64,000 bases of DNA from NCBI GenBank assembly GCA_977006965.1, contig OZ345370.1, positions 1,550,001-1,614,000 of the forward strand. Direction: 5' to 3'. This document shows positions 20,760 through 29,797 of the stretch, piece after piece. This DNA comes from Phymatolithon calcareum. Taxonomy: Eukaryota; Rhodophyta; Florideophyceae; Hapalidiales. How positions within the stretch are numbered: the first letter of the stretch is position 1; every line of letters begins with the position of its first letter. Both the position numbers and the translations under genes were made by a program. The notes under the pieces were generated by a model. It did no database searches. It was not told the origin of the DNA and was given only the letters and a program-made list of their open reading frames with translations.

Positions 20760-21661
20760 ATGTCTATCACAAGGAACAGCAAAATGCTGCAATTTGTCAA
20801 CTACCGCATGCGCGTGACGCTGGATGACAAACGCACCGTCATCGGTCGTTTCATGGCGTTCGACAAGCATATGAATCTTGTGCTTGCAGACTGCGAAGAA
20901 TTCCGAAAATGCAAGAACAAGGTAAGTTCGTCCATATTGGTTTCAATGCAGCGTCATTGTCATCGAGAAACTGTGATGAATTAACGTAAAATCGCTGTCT
21001 TTGTACATTTTACAAATTTTACAGGGGCGATAATCTAACACTTAGTTTTCGTTCGTATGTTGTACTCACGTCTGATCAGGACACCGAGGAGCGTCGCGCA
21101 TTGGGACTGGTGCTGCTCCGAGGTGAATGCGTCGTGTCTCTTGCCGTTGAATCCCCTCCCCCACCAAAGGAGAAGAAGAAACCAGCTCAGCAGCGAGTGG
21201 ACATTCCTCTCGGGCGCGGCGTGCCACTCGGTCGCGGCATGATGGGTCCTATGCCTGGGCTTGCGGGTCCCGCACCGGGCATTGGCGCACCGTTGCAGCC
21301 GCAGATGTCTGCAAATCCGCAGATGTACCAGCCAGCATTTGGACGAGGTGGCGCTCCTCCCATGGCGTCATACGGTCGCGGTGCACCAGTACCTCCCGCG
21401 GGATACGCGCCCGGTGCACTCGGCGGTATGATGAATGCTGCAGGATATCCCAATGCGATGGTATGTTGTCACGTCGTTTTGAACGAGCACGAAGTGATGA
21501 GACTTGGGGTGAATTTCTAACGTGCTGCGCCTCCTCTCTGTGTGAGCGCGATATTGCAGATGGTACCGCGATATCAAGAAAACGGAATGGGGCCCGCACA
21601 GCAGGCGCCGGAGATGGGCCCATCAGGGTATAACAATCGTAATCCACAGCATGGACGTTAG
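20760..21661 (+). CDS. SNRPB: small nuclear ribonucleoprotein SmB, copy 2, three exons
   Basis: Exons 20760-20921, 21080-21460 and 21560-21661 give a 214-aa protein of the same length and domain order as copy 1 at 16538-17437. Both Sm motifs are intact and all splice sites are GT-AG, so nothing indicates decay. Changes in exons 1-2 are few (for example Lys to Asn near the end of exon 1, Pro to Leu in the tail). Exon 3 differs more and ends in HGR instead of SGH. Intron 1 is about 97 percent identical to copy 1, intron 2 only about 78 percent. It lies in the second half of the tandem duplication, convergent with GRC3. Confidence 0.92.
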
Positions 21662-21662
21662 T

Positions 21663-21870
21663 GTCGCGTGTGGGGGGCAAGGCTATGCGCGCATCCGTGC
21701 AGTCATGGGGTGACTTGGCGGGGTAGCATAGGCGCGCGAAATCTCTTGAATAAACGCCTACTGTAGTTTCACACAGTTCGTACGTTCAGCAGCCACATCA
21801 TTGCTGCGTACACTAAATGTTGCGGGTCCAGTGCTCTCGGCGGCATCGGGTGATTGCCCAGATTCTCCGT
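21663..21870 (-). pseudogene. decayed copy of ORF206
   Basis: The minus strand shows a degraded match to the C-terminal half of ORF206: an RTV, stop, NYSRRLF series corresponding to the intact RTMFVEPGVYSRLF, followed by a PMLPRQ-like relic. In-frame stops prevent expression, and the 5' half is no longer recognisable. Its place between SmB-2 and GRC3 matches the order of the first copy. Confidence 0.55.
21749..21754 (+). terminator. putative SmB-2 polyadenylation signal
   Basis: AATAAA in TCTTGAATAAAC, 88 bases after the SmB-2 stop, in a context shared with the site after SmB-1 while the surrounding sequence has diverged. Confidence 0.5.
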
Positions 21871-21980
21871 GTGGCTAGGGTGGCGTCTGTGGTGTACCAT
21901 CTTTTTAAGTCAGTGCGATCTGATCTTCCGATTCGAATCATTTACACACTGACGAGTGCCGCTTGAATTTTGTGATCATC

Positions 21981-22132
21981 ACAGCCCAGTGCGTAGTCAG
22001 CTGCTTGATCCGTACGTCGAAGAATGAACAATGCACGTATCGCATTTGCGCAGTTTTTAGTAGGATCATCCGGTACGTGCATTGTTCACTCTTCGACGTA
22101 CGGATCAAGCAGCTGACTATGCACTGGGCTGT
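21981..22132. repeat. 59-bp inverted repeat (foldback) with 34-nt loop
   Basis: The arm 21981-22039 is the reverse complement of 22074-22132 with only two mismatches in 59 positions. In a plus-strand transcript one of these would be a G-U pair. The arms end in ACAGCCCAGTG and its complement. It lies between SmB-2 and the GRC3 3' end, and nothing like it is present in the sister copy of the duplication. It could be a MITE/foldback element, a hairpin RNA precursor, or a recent inverted duplication. Confidence 0.9.
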
Positions 22133-22286
22133 CGGTACAACTTAGGTCGCGCGGTGCTTAACCATTGGTGCGGACAAAATACGGTAAAGTAGTTTATCGC
22201 TTCGGTGGCCCAAGGAGGTGTAGTCTATCAAGAATCTATGACACCCAGCGACGATTTGGTGCGAATCATCGTCGCTATTTCGACGA

Positions 22287-24320
22287 TCACCGTCTGTGTA
22301 ATGACGGTCTGCTCTTCATTTGTCCACCTGTCGCCACAACATTCGAAGACACATACGGAGCATTGACACACGGCGCAGCCGTTTCTGCCACAGCTAAAAA
22401 TAGGCTAGACGGCACCTGAATCCCTCCAGATGCGATGATTCCATCACACTTCTGCAATTCCTCCTCCACAACAGGAGTCGCGACGTAAAGATTTCTCTCC
22501 TCCTCGTCAACTCCACGGACCAGTCCGAACCCGCGTACATTCCATTCTGCAATGTTATCCTTCTGACCTTCTGGCGTGCACGCAATGGCTATGAGGCACG
22601 CATTCAGCGCCGCACATTGAAGGTGACTGGGAATGCGCTCACCGACACTTGCTACATGCACATCGTTCAGCGGCACAACACGTACACGCCCGTGGTACAG
22701 CTCGTCACTGAAATACGTGGCGATGTGTAGGTCGCGCAGCGAGGCACCAGAATAGAATGAACTTCTAGCGGGTAGCGGTGACACGAGCTGGAACATTCGA
22801 TCAATTTGGATATTGCGCATGATGCGGGCCAATCCGTTCTCCTGGTCCTCGCCGACTCGGCCGTCTGCAAATTGCATTGCGATGACGTGTGAAGGCGTCG
22901 AGCATGTGGAAATGAGGTCGAGCAAAACAGCCCCGGTTCCTGAAATCCAGCCGTCTGAATTGATTATGACGGGGCATTCAACCTCATGCGCGTATGCAAG
23001 TCCGTGAGTAACGACTCTTCGAATACAGTCGGCGTAGAGGTCAGGGTTTTCTCGCGGTGTTATGTCACCAAAAAATGCCCCCGCGATCGGCCATCCACGA
23101 TTCGAAGCCGCTGGTGCCCCGCCGCGCATTCCTCGTACCGAGTGTGCTGCCACCAGTCCAGGAATATTCATTTCTGGCTGCCCGACGTCGGTGTCGATCA
23201 AAACCACCTCTGGATGTTTCGAAAGCAGATAGTTGATGGTGCAGCGCACCGCCATGGATTTTCCAGTCCCGCTTCCGCCACAAACTAGGATGCGCAAATC
23301 GGAGAAACGTGTAGAAGCATTAATAAACGATGACAATTTCGTTGTGAGCATGTCCCATTCTTTCCACAGTGTGAAGCACGGCAGTTTCTCGTTTTTGCCC
23401 AGAATGCTGAGCCCGCGCACAAGGGGCACCCCGTCGGTACATGTCGGCAAGCCAGCCCGACGCATGTAGAACTGGGTGCTAAACGGGACATCACAGTAGT
23501 CATTCCATGCATGATCACGCATTTCGTCAGGAGCTTCTCTTGTCGGTTTGCAGTTTTCAGCAAACGCCACAATGCATTCATCGGCACCGCATTTCATCCC
23601 AGATATCACAGTATCCGCTAAGAAAGCATCGCACAGCTTCTCCAACCAATCATCTGCATTATGCTCCGCCATCGTGTCCGAAGGTTCAGAGACCGGCACG
23701 ACGGTGACTGCGAAAGGCGCCATTGGGGCGGAGACAATCAGCAATGACGCACTTTTACGGCTCAGTGTGGATCCCAATACACCTGCAGCGCCGCGAACAA
23801 CTCTCATCCATCCAACACCAGCGAGAGCGACGCCAGTTTTCTTCATCCTGAAAATGGCAACCTCTCTGCCTGCGACAGTGTCCCGAAACGTCTCGACGCA
23901 GTTTTCTTTGCCGCCTCGCCATGTCCTTGAAAAGGCATCCGGGGCTAATTCCCCTGCTGGAGTTTCCTCCCCTTCTGAAACGGAGTCATCTGACGCGCTA
24001 TCGTCGCTCTGTTGTTGATGTTCAACCGGTATTGCAACTTTAGGTTTCTTCGGCTTCTTCTTCGCAGCGCTTTTAAGTTCAGGTCGCTTTGATGGTGGCG
24101 CAGCAGTCTGTAAAGTCAGCTTGGAGGCTGGACTCTTCGTCCTGAGAATGGAATGATACTGGTACTCTTCTTCCACGTCTGCGGATGTGACGCGGCGGTC
24201 GAGTGGCTCTGTTTCAGTTGCTGTGGCCGGCACATCATTTTCAACGCTCCGCAGTAAAGGCCTTTTTCGTTTCGCACTTCTCGTGTGCTTACGGTTTCGT
24301 TCATGAGTTCCCGTCAACAT
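22287..24320 (-). CDS. GRC3: polynucleotide 5'-hydroxyl kinase GRC3/NOL9
   Basis: The 677-aa single-exon protein phosphorylates 5'-OH RNA ends during ITS2 removal from pre-rRNA, with Las1, in the nucleolus. The P-loop GGSGTGKS lies near residue 345, followed by a Walker-B-like LIDTDVGQPE near 373 that is typical of the Clp1/Grc3 family, then ITPRENPDLYADCI and NSDGWISGTGAVLLDL, and an SSFYSGASL block in the C-terminal domain. The first about 165 residues are basic and Ser/Glu-rich, consistent with nucleolar targeting. This is the only intact copy; a truncated piece lies at 19575-20090. Its 3' end faces SmB-2 across a foldback. Length is within the usual NOL9 range. Confidence 0.88.
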   Translation of the reverse strand: MLTGTHERNRKHTRSAKRKRPLLRSVENDVPATATETEPLDRRVTSADVEEEYQYHSILRTKSPASKLTLQTAAPPSKRPELKSAAKKKPKKPKVAIPVEHQQQSDDSASDDSVSEGEETPAGELAPDAFSRTWRGGKENCVETFRDTVAGREVAIFRMKKTGVALAGVGWMRVVRGAAGVLGSTLSRKSASLLIVSAPMAPFAVTVVPVSEPSDTMAEHNADDWLEKLCDAFLADTVISGMKCGADECIVAFAENCKPTREAPDEMRDHAWNDYCDVPFSTQFYMRRAGLPTCTDGVPLVRGLSILGKNEKLPCFTLWKEWDMLTTKLSSFINASTRFSDLRILVCGGSGTGKSMAVRCTINYLLSKHPEVVLIDTDVGQPEMNIPGLVAAHSVRGMRGGAPAASNRGWPIAGAFFGDITPRENPDLYADCIRRVVTHGLAYAHEVECPVIINSDGWISGTGAVLLDLISTCSTPSHVIAMQFADGRVGEDQENGLARIMRNIQIDRMFQLVSPLPARSSFYSGASLRDLHIATYFSDELYHGRVRVVPLNDVHVASVGERIPSHLQCAALNACLIAIACTPEGQKDNIAEWNVRGFGLVRGVDEEERNLYVATPVVEEELQKCDGIIASGGIQVPSSLFLAVAETAAPCVNAPYVSSNVVATGGQMKSRPSLHRR

Positions 24321-24691
24321 CGTATTGCCGAATAGATAAGGCCCGAGAAGAAAGCATTGAGTAGAGTGTCGAATTGATCGCCGTCCGAATGCACTGTAAT
24401 GAAATTGGGATCATATGACTGCCCCTTCTGGAAATGATAAATTGTTTCCGAGCAGTCACACCGACCGTATTTATACTGAAGACGAGTCAAGAACTATAAA
24501 ACAAAGACTGTCCAGAACTACTTCGCCAACACGGGCGAAGAAAGCACTACGGGCGTCTGGATGTCAGTTCTTTCGAACTAGTTCAGTCCATTATACAAAT
24601 TATGCAAAAATGAATGTCTCCAGCAGGCAGGCTGCCGAAAATCTGTTGTTCCCAACCTGCACATTCGAAACTGAATGTGCGCACTTTGGCT
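24321..24691. other. intergenic region, GRC3 5' flank / MED13 3' flank
   Basis: About 370 bases with no recognised gene, between two minus-strand genes. A 99-codon plus frame begins here but overlaps the MED13 3' end and looks like chance. Confidence 0.45.
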
Positions 24692-27600
24692 TTACTTTAA
24701 ACTCGGCCGTGTGACATGGGATGTCAAGGCGAATTTCAGCGAGTGCCTGAAATTGCGGACTAGTTCTATATGTAGGGGGTATGTACTTCGCCATCTATCC
24801 CCTGGCCAGCACGGCGGGGATCCAACGAAACGAAGGTTGTGAAAGTTTTCAGCTACAGCTCTAATAATATCCGACGGCATTTCGGCATCCCATTTTCGTG
24901 CGATTGATTTTTCCAACACTCTGTTCGAGTTTCCATAATGCATCACGAGGTCGATTTCGCTGGCATTCACTCCAGCCTCTCCAACGCTTCCCAGCAGGGC
25001 TTTGCCTTGCACATAGCGCTCACCTTGGGGTGCCGCTCCCGCAACGACCATGAAGTCTTGCTTCTTGCTCAAGTCCAGAACATCGATCAACAGCCTTTCC
25101 TGTGGGGAATTACGAATACAAACAAGTGACACCGACCGAATCCCGTGGTCAACCTGGTTCTTCGTTGACGGATCGGGCTTACTGGACGCCACAGGAGTTC
25201 CGGCCGTTGCCCCGGACAGACTAATTGTTCCAGCTGGAGTTGCCGGCGTCGGGTGGTCGATGTAGCATTCCAACCCGTCCATTTGTTTCTGTGCCTGGGC
25301 ACAGGGGAATCTTTGGACGATGCGAATTCTATCGCCTGAATCCGTACTCTTCGAGTTCAACGAGGAGCCGCTGTGAAAGATTTTAGAGAGCACCACGTCC
25401 CAATCTTCAGCTTCACCCCCCACCATATCGCCAAGCTTCGCAATCGTCACGTGTGTGGCTTCAACGTACGGTAATCTCCATCTCTGTCCTCGACACCACA
25501 TGTACCAGAAAGCGCTTCTTCTGGTCTTGTTTGTCCCGTTCCGCAGTACTGGGACACTTGCCGAATCCAACAGCTCTCCGCGCTTGTCTGTCCACGTGAA
25601 TACGTACCGCGAGGCTTCCTTGCAGTACCCGTAACCGAGATGCAAAACCATTGTCGCAGGTCCAGTCGGATCGCCCATTTGACACCCCACTCCGGCAAGG
25701 ACAACCGCAGGCTCATGCAGGAAGGAGGGAGCCAACGCCGAACTCTGATCCACAGTCATTCCGCCTTGCATAGGTGCACCCAGTGAGCTATTTACAGGGG
25801 ATACGCCGTCCTCGGCACTCGAGTGCGTGGCTGCCGCCAATGGCGAATGGGGTGCGATTGAGAGCGCTGCGGGGCATTCTGCGATAAAATCCGGTGTCAT
25901 GGGTGACATCTGATCATCGGGGGACAGTGCCATGCCATTCATAGAGCCCGCGGATTCCTTACCTCCCCCACTATCAGTACGAAGTACTTTGGAACGCACT
26001 GACGAAAAGACGCAAAAAGCAAGCGCCTTGACCAGCTGAGGCCTCAAAGGCACTCCTACACGAGATTCTTCCTTCATCCATGCAGATAGTTTTCTGTCCA
26101 CAGCTTCATGTGGGATGACACGGACGTGCAGAGAAAGAATATTGCCATGGGAAGTCGGCAACCGCCAAGCCGTGGCTGGAAGTCCCATTGAGGCACCACT
26201 CTGACCCCCCAGAGAACCGATAGTTCCTGGCACAGAATTCAACAAAGGAGACACAGCGCGAAGAAGTCCAGCATTGGCCGCATCACGTCCGCGGGCAAAT
26301 GGACTTACGACGTAGACGACGATGTTCGATACCGAGCTCGTCCTGCGTCGGTCGCTGGAAAGTGACTTCAACTTGTTACACAAACCTTGAACAGACAGGC
26401 TGTACTGCTTAAGCATCGCGGATTCCTCTGGGCTAACCTCCGAAGACTTCAGAGGACTTCTCGAGCTGCTACTTCGCGAATGCGAATTCGCAATCCATGT
26501 TGTAATATCGAACGGCATTGCCGTATGTCCTCCGAATGCGCATTCCTCGTACGCTGCAGAGACATCTCGGAAGAACACCGTTGTGTTCTGTTCCGCTGCC
26601 TTCGGCGCAAGCACTGCATACTCGACGTGCTTGCGCTCGCTGTACGGCTCTAATCCTGCCTTTTCCCAAAGTGGCAGTACATCACCTGATGTTTCCACCC
26701 AATCCTTGTTGTGCCCAACGCAAACTTGTGGAGCGCCAAGAGGTTGAAGAGAAGTGCTCTCGCCGTAAAGATCCGAAACGTTCAACGGACCGTCCACTTG
26801 AAGGTTCCCACTACTATGGCCTGAGGCGTCATCCATTGTGTAGCTGCGCAACGCCTTACTGCACTCTATCGTTCGTGGAAATCCATGCAAAACTCGACGG
26901 AGAACAGCACTGGATGCGGGCATGGTTCCAATGGATTTGTAAGTTAAATTCCCAGAGTTTCCTATGTCCTTCGAAGACTTGACCTCTGAGATCTCTTGAC
27001 TTGATGAGCTCGGGCATGCGTCTTCGTTGAAGTCGAAAAGCTGGAGACCCTCCACAGTCATGGACTGCATCTGCAATAGAGACAAGAACGCCAAAAAGGC
27101 ACTGTTCTCGCGCTCCTTCCGCTGTCCAAATCGTTGGTTAGTAAGCATGGTAGTTGGAGATGCGTAAAAGCGAGGAAACGCATTCTGTGATGGATGCGAG
27201 GGATTGGTTATCCTTGGCGATGGGGCAAGACTAGGGTTAGATGGAGACATTCCAATGGCTCCAGGAGTAGCTGACGCAGTGAGAGCAGGAGATTTCACGT
27301 CAACATCCAAGGCCGTAGCAGGTGCAACCGATGTGGAGCCGCTCGTCAAAGATCCTGCAGTTACAGCACTGCTGAACGAATGGGGTCTGGTGCCAGGCGA
27401 AACGACAACAGCTGTCGACCGCTGATACTCTTCAATAAGAACAAGGCAGGCGCTAGCACAATCAACAGCCACGGCCTGTGCAACTTTTGTCGCATTAACA
27501 GGTTTGACTTCCGCGTCGCTCTCCTCTCCGTCTTCTTCAGAAAGCTCCTGTGCAGCACGATTGGCTTCCAATTCAGGATTTCTCTGGTACCTTGAGATGG

Positions 27601-29797
27601 ATTTGTCCACCTTTGACATTTCGAAATCTGACTCGCTGTCCGATGCATCATCAGATGAAGCATCTAAATATGAAATGCGGTGCAATAAGGCACGGGATCT
27701 CTGTACAGATGTCCTTTTGCTTTTTGACATTTTTGAGTAGGCTCTCAAGCGACGCGAAGGGACATACATGTGCCTCAATGATGACAGCTTCTTATTCGAG
27801 CTGTAACGCGGGTTCCATTGACTTTTCAAGAGACTTCGAACCCCTTCAACGCTACCGAACCTGGTATACAATGGCCTGAAATAAGAATCGGCAGGACAGA
27901 CAACGCCTTGAGCGCACCTTTGCGACGGTTTGAGGCCCGCAATTAGAGAGTCAGTCATCTTTTTGTTGACATCCTCTTCGTGGAACGCTGCGAGCGCTTT
28001 GTCGCGATCCGCCGAGGAAGGACGTTGGTTCGGAAATGGAATCGACTCAAAAGACTCAAGAACCTTCGCCACAATTGCCGCACTTGGATTGAATCGTTTT
28101 TTGAAAATATCTTTTCCGCTGACGCCCATACCCTTCTTCTCAGTCTTTACAGTTCCTGCCGAAGGTCCCGCATCAGACACTGGCTCGGGATTCGGCACGG
28201 AGCTGGGTCCCACGCCCACTTGCTTCTGAGGTGTCGCTGTCGACTTTGATGTGGCGGCAATCGTAGCGGGATTGGCTTGTTTGCAGGGGACTTGTGGTGA
28301 CGGTGGAATGGCGTCAAGGCCAAGAAAACTGCTCCCAAAAAACTTCGTAACATCATCTTCCAAAGCCCCAAAGTCGCTCATATCCATGTTGGGCATCAAA
28401 CTCTGATCTCCAGCAGGATCAGCCCTGCTATCCATGATACCAAACATAGCATGCTCACTTCTGTTGTTATACCTCACAGGAGAAATCTCTGAGGCATTGA
28501 GTAATCCAGTGCTTGGTCCAGATTGTCCAACGACATCCGCTTCCGCACCACTCGTGACTTTTCTCTTATTCTCTTCTTTCGGAGGGGCGGCAAAGTGTTC
28601 CAAAGGCAACGGCCGGGCCGGATTGCGCGCAAATGGATGCTTCACAACTGGATAAGCGTCTACGAGACCCTTTCGGCCTGCTTCCACCAGTGCTGCATTA
28701 AATGAAGAGGCCGTGAACGCTGGAATTTCCGTGAGAACGGGTTCTGTCTTCGACAAGGCTGCCTTCATCTGCTTTTTTCGCTCGCTCGCAATGACAGGAT
28801 GTGCAATGCGGCCTGAAGTGGCAGCGTGGCGCTGTTCCTCACGATCCTCAACAACAGCAGATGGGGACCGTGGACGCTTTCTGGATCGAAACAAAAGCTC
28901 AGGGGTCTTGACCGCCTTTTCGCGGCCACGCTCATTTCCAGATTTTTCAATTTTGCAATAGTCCTTCTTCGCTGAGGTCAACACGCATGCCCTTGGAAAT
29001 GGAACTTCAAGTCCATTCCCGAGATCCAAGAATAGCACCGCTTCGTCTTTGAGTGGTCCAGCAGGAAGCAGCCCAGCTTCTCGCCATCTGGCGAGCACGG
29101 AAGCACTAAGAGCATCCCCAGCCAGCCTCCTTTTCGACAAAGTGGCCTGAAGAGCGAGAGGTGATGCGACAACTGGAACTGGAGTGATGGACGGATCATT
29201 GGATTCTAGAACTGCGGTGGTATCATCGTCATCAACATATCGTAGATCAATCTTGTACACGGCGATACGCAACACCACTGCGGGACGTAGTCCGCCGGAT
29301 AGAGAAAGCTTGAAACGATAAGAAAGTTGGAAAGTCGGATGAACAATGTCCGAACCAAGGCGAAGGGCGCCATCGGCTTCCAAAGCGGAAAAGATAGCTC
29401 TTAATATTCCATCGAACAACGCATCAGTTACGACCCTTGGCGAACGATGAGACCAAATTCCTCGCTGAACTTCTGCAAACCCGTCTCCGAGTATTTCACA
29501 AGCTTGAGCGATATCACCAAGTCTACCGAAGATCCATACGGCCGGCTGCACAATGTCCTTACGCGGGACAGAAGTTTGCCTCACCGGAGAAACAAGGACG
29601 GAAGGAACACTTTCGGCAAGTGCGGCGGTCGCGGCGGCGGTGAGCGCTTGAGCGGTGCCCAAGCCGTGTTCAAGCCAGCGGGCGCGAGCTGCAAGTGCGG
29701 GCGGTGCGACGCCACCCGAGGCACGGAGCTGAAGATAGGGTAATGAAGAAAGATTGCGAAGAGCAAGAGCGTTGACGCGGACCTTCGGAAGTTCCAT
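24692..29797 (-). CDS. MED13: Mediator complex subunit 13 (kinase module)
   Basis: This is a 1701-aa single-exon protein. The N-terminus (VNALALRNLSSLPYLQLRA) resembles the MED13 N-terminal domain. A long Ser/Pro-rich middle follows, then from about residue 1150 a PIWI-like C-terminal region with VVYVVSPFARG, SSVRSKVLR, HLGYGYCKEASRYVFTWTDKRGELLDSA split over about 1380-1410, and WCRGQRWRLPYVEA. MED13 links CDK8, cyclin C and MED12 to core Mediator and controls RNA polymerase II transcription in the nucleus. Cyclin C, another kinase-module subunit, is at the right end of this window. The assignment rests mainly on the two terminal domains, because the middle is poorly conserved in this family. 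The start is the Met that begins the conserved N-terminal block. Confidence 0.8.
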   Translation of the reverse strand: MELPKVRVNALALRNLSSLPYLQLRASGGVAPPALAARARWLEHGLGTAQALTAAATAALAESVPSVLVSPVRQTSVPRKDIVQPAVWIFGRLGDIAQACEILGDGFAEVQRGIWSHRSPRVVTDALFDGILRAIFSALEADGALRLGSDIVHPTFQLSYRFKLSLSGGLRPAVVLRIAVYKIDLRYVDDDDTTAVLESNDPSITPVPVVASPLALQATLSKRRLAGDALSASVLARWREAGLLPAGPLKDEAVLFLDLGNGLEVPFPRACVLTSAKKDYCKIEKSGNERGREKAVKTPELLFRSRKRPRSPSAVVEDREEQRHAATSGRIAHPVIASERKKQMKAALSKTEPVLTEIPAFTASSFNAALVEAGRKGLVDAYPVVKHPFARNPARPLPLEHFAAPPKEENKRKVTSGAEADVVGQSGPSTGLLNASEISPVRYNNRSEHAMFGIMDSRADPAGDQSLMPNMDMSDFGALEDDVTKFFGSSFLGLDAIPPSPQVPCKQANPATIAATSKSTATPQKQVGVGPSSVPNPEPVSDAGPSAGTVKTEKKGMGVSGKDIFKKRFNPSAAIVAKVLESFESIPFPNQRPSSADRDKALAAFHEEDVNKKMTDSLIAGLKPSQRCAQGVVCPADSYFRPLYTRFGSVEGVRSLLKSQWNPRYSSNKKLSSLRHMYVPSRRLRAYSKMSKSKRTSVQRSRALLHRISYLDASSDDASDSESDFEMSKVDKSISRYQRNPELEANRAAQELSEEDGEESDAEVKPVNATKVAQAVAVDCASACLVLIEEYQRSTAVVVSPGTRPHSFSSAVTAGSLTSGSTSVAPATALDVDVKSPALTASATPGAIGMSPSNPSLAPSPRITNPSHPSQNAFPRFYASPTTMLTNQRFGQRKERENSAFLAFLSLLQMQSMTVEGLQLFDFNEDACPSSSSQEISEVKSSKDIGNSGNLTYKSIGTMPASSAVLRRVLHGFPRTIECSKALRSYTMDDASGHSSGNLQVDGPLNVSDLYGESTSLQPLGAPQVCVGHNKDWVETSGDVLPLWEKAGLEPYSERKHVEYAVLAPKAAEQNTTVFFRDVSAAYEECAFGGHTAMPFDITTWIANSHSRSSSSRSPLKSSEVSPEESAMLKQYSLSVQGLCNKLKSLSSDRRRTSSVSNIVVYVVSPFARGRDAANAGLLRAVSPLLNSVPGTIGSLGGQSGASMGLPATAWRLPTSHGNILSLHVRVIPHEAVDRKLSAWMKEESRVGVPLRPQLVKALAFCVFSSVRSKVLRTDSGGGKESAGSMNGMALSPDDQMSPMTPDFIAECPAALSIAPHSPLAAATHSSAEDGVSPVNSSLGAPMQGGMTVDQSSALAPSFLHEPAVVLAGVGCQMGDPTGPATMVLHLGYGYCKEASRYVFTWTDKRGELLDSASVPVLRNGTNKTRRSAFWYMWCRGQRWRLPYVEATHVTIAKLGDMVGGEAEDWDVVLSKIFHSGSSLNSKSTDSGDRIRIVQRFPCAQAQKQMDGLECYIDHPTPATPAGTISLSGATAGTPVASSKPDPSTKNQVDHGIRSVSLVCIRNSPQERLLIDVLDLSKKQDFMVVAGAAPQGERYVQGKALLGSVGEAGVNASEIDLVMHYGNSNRVLEKSIARKWDAEMPSDIIRAVAENFHNLRFVGSPPCWPGDRWRSTYPLHIELVRNFRHSLKFALTSHVTRPSLK

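Noticed and set aside
14581-24320. Reciprocal gene loss after duplication as the explanation for QueG and GRC3
   Set aside because: The two damaged copies are truncated at a shared junction near 20.1 kb, so duplication breakpoints explain them better than independent decay. Only ORF206 shows true later decay.
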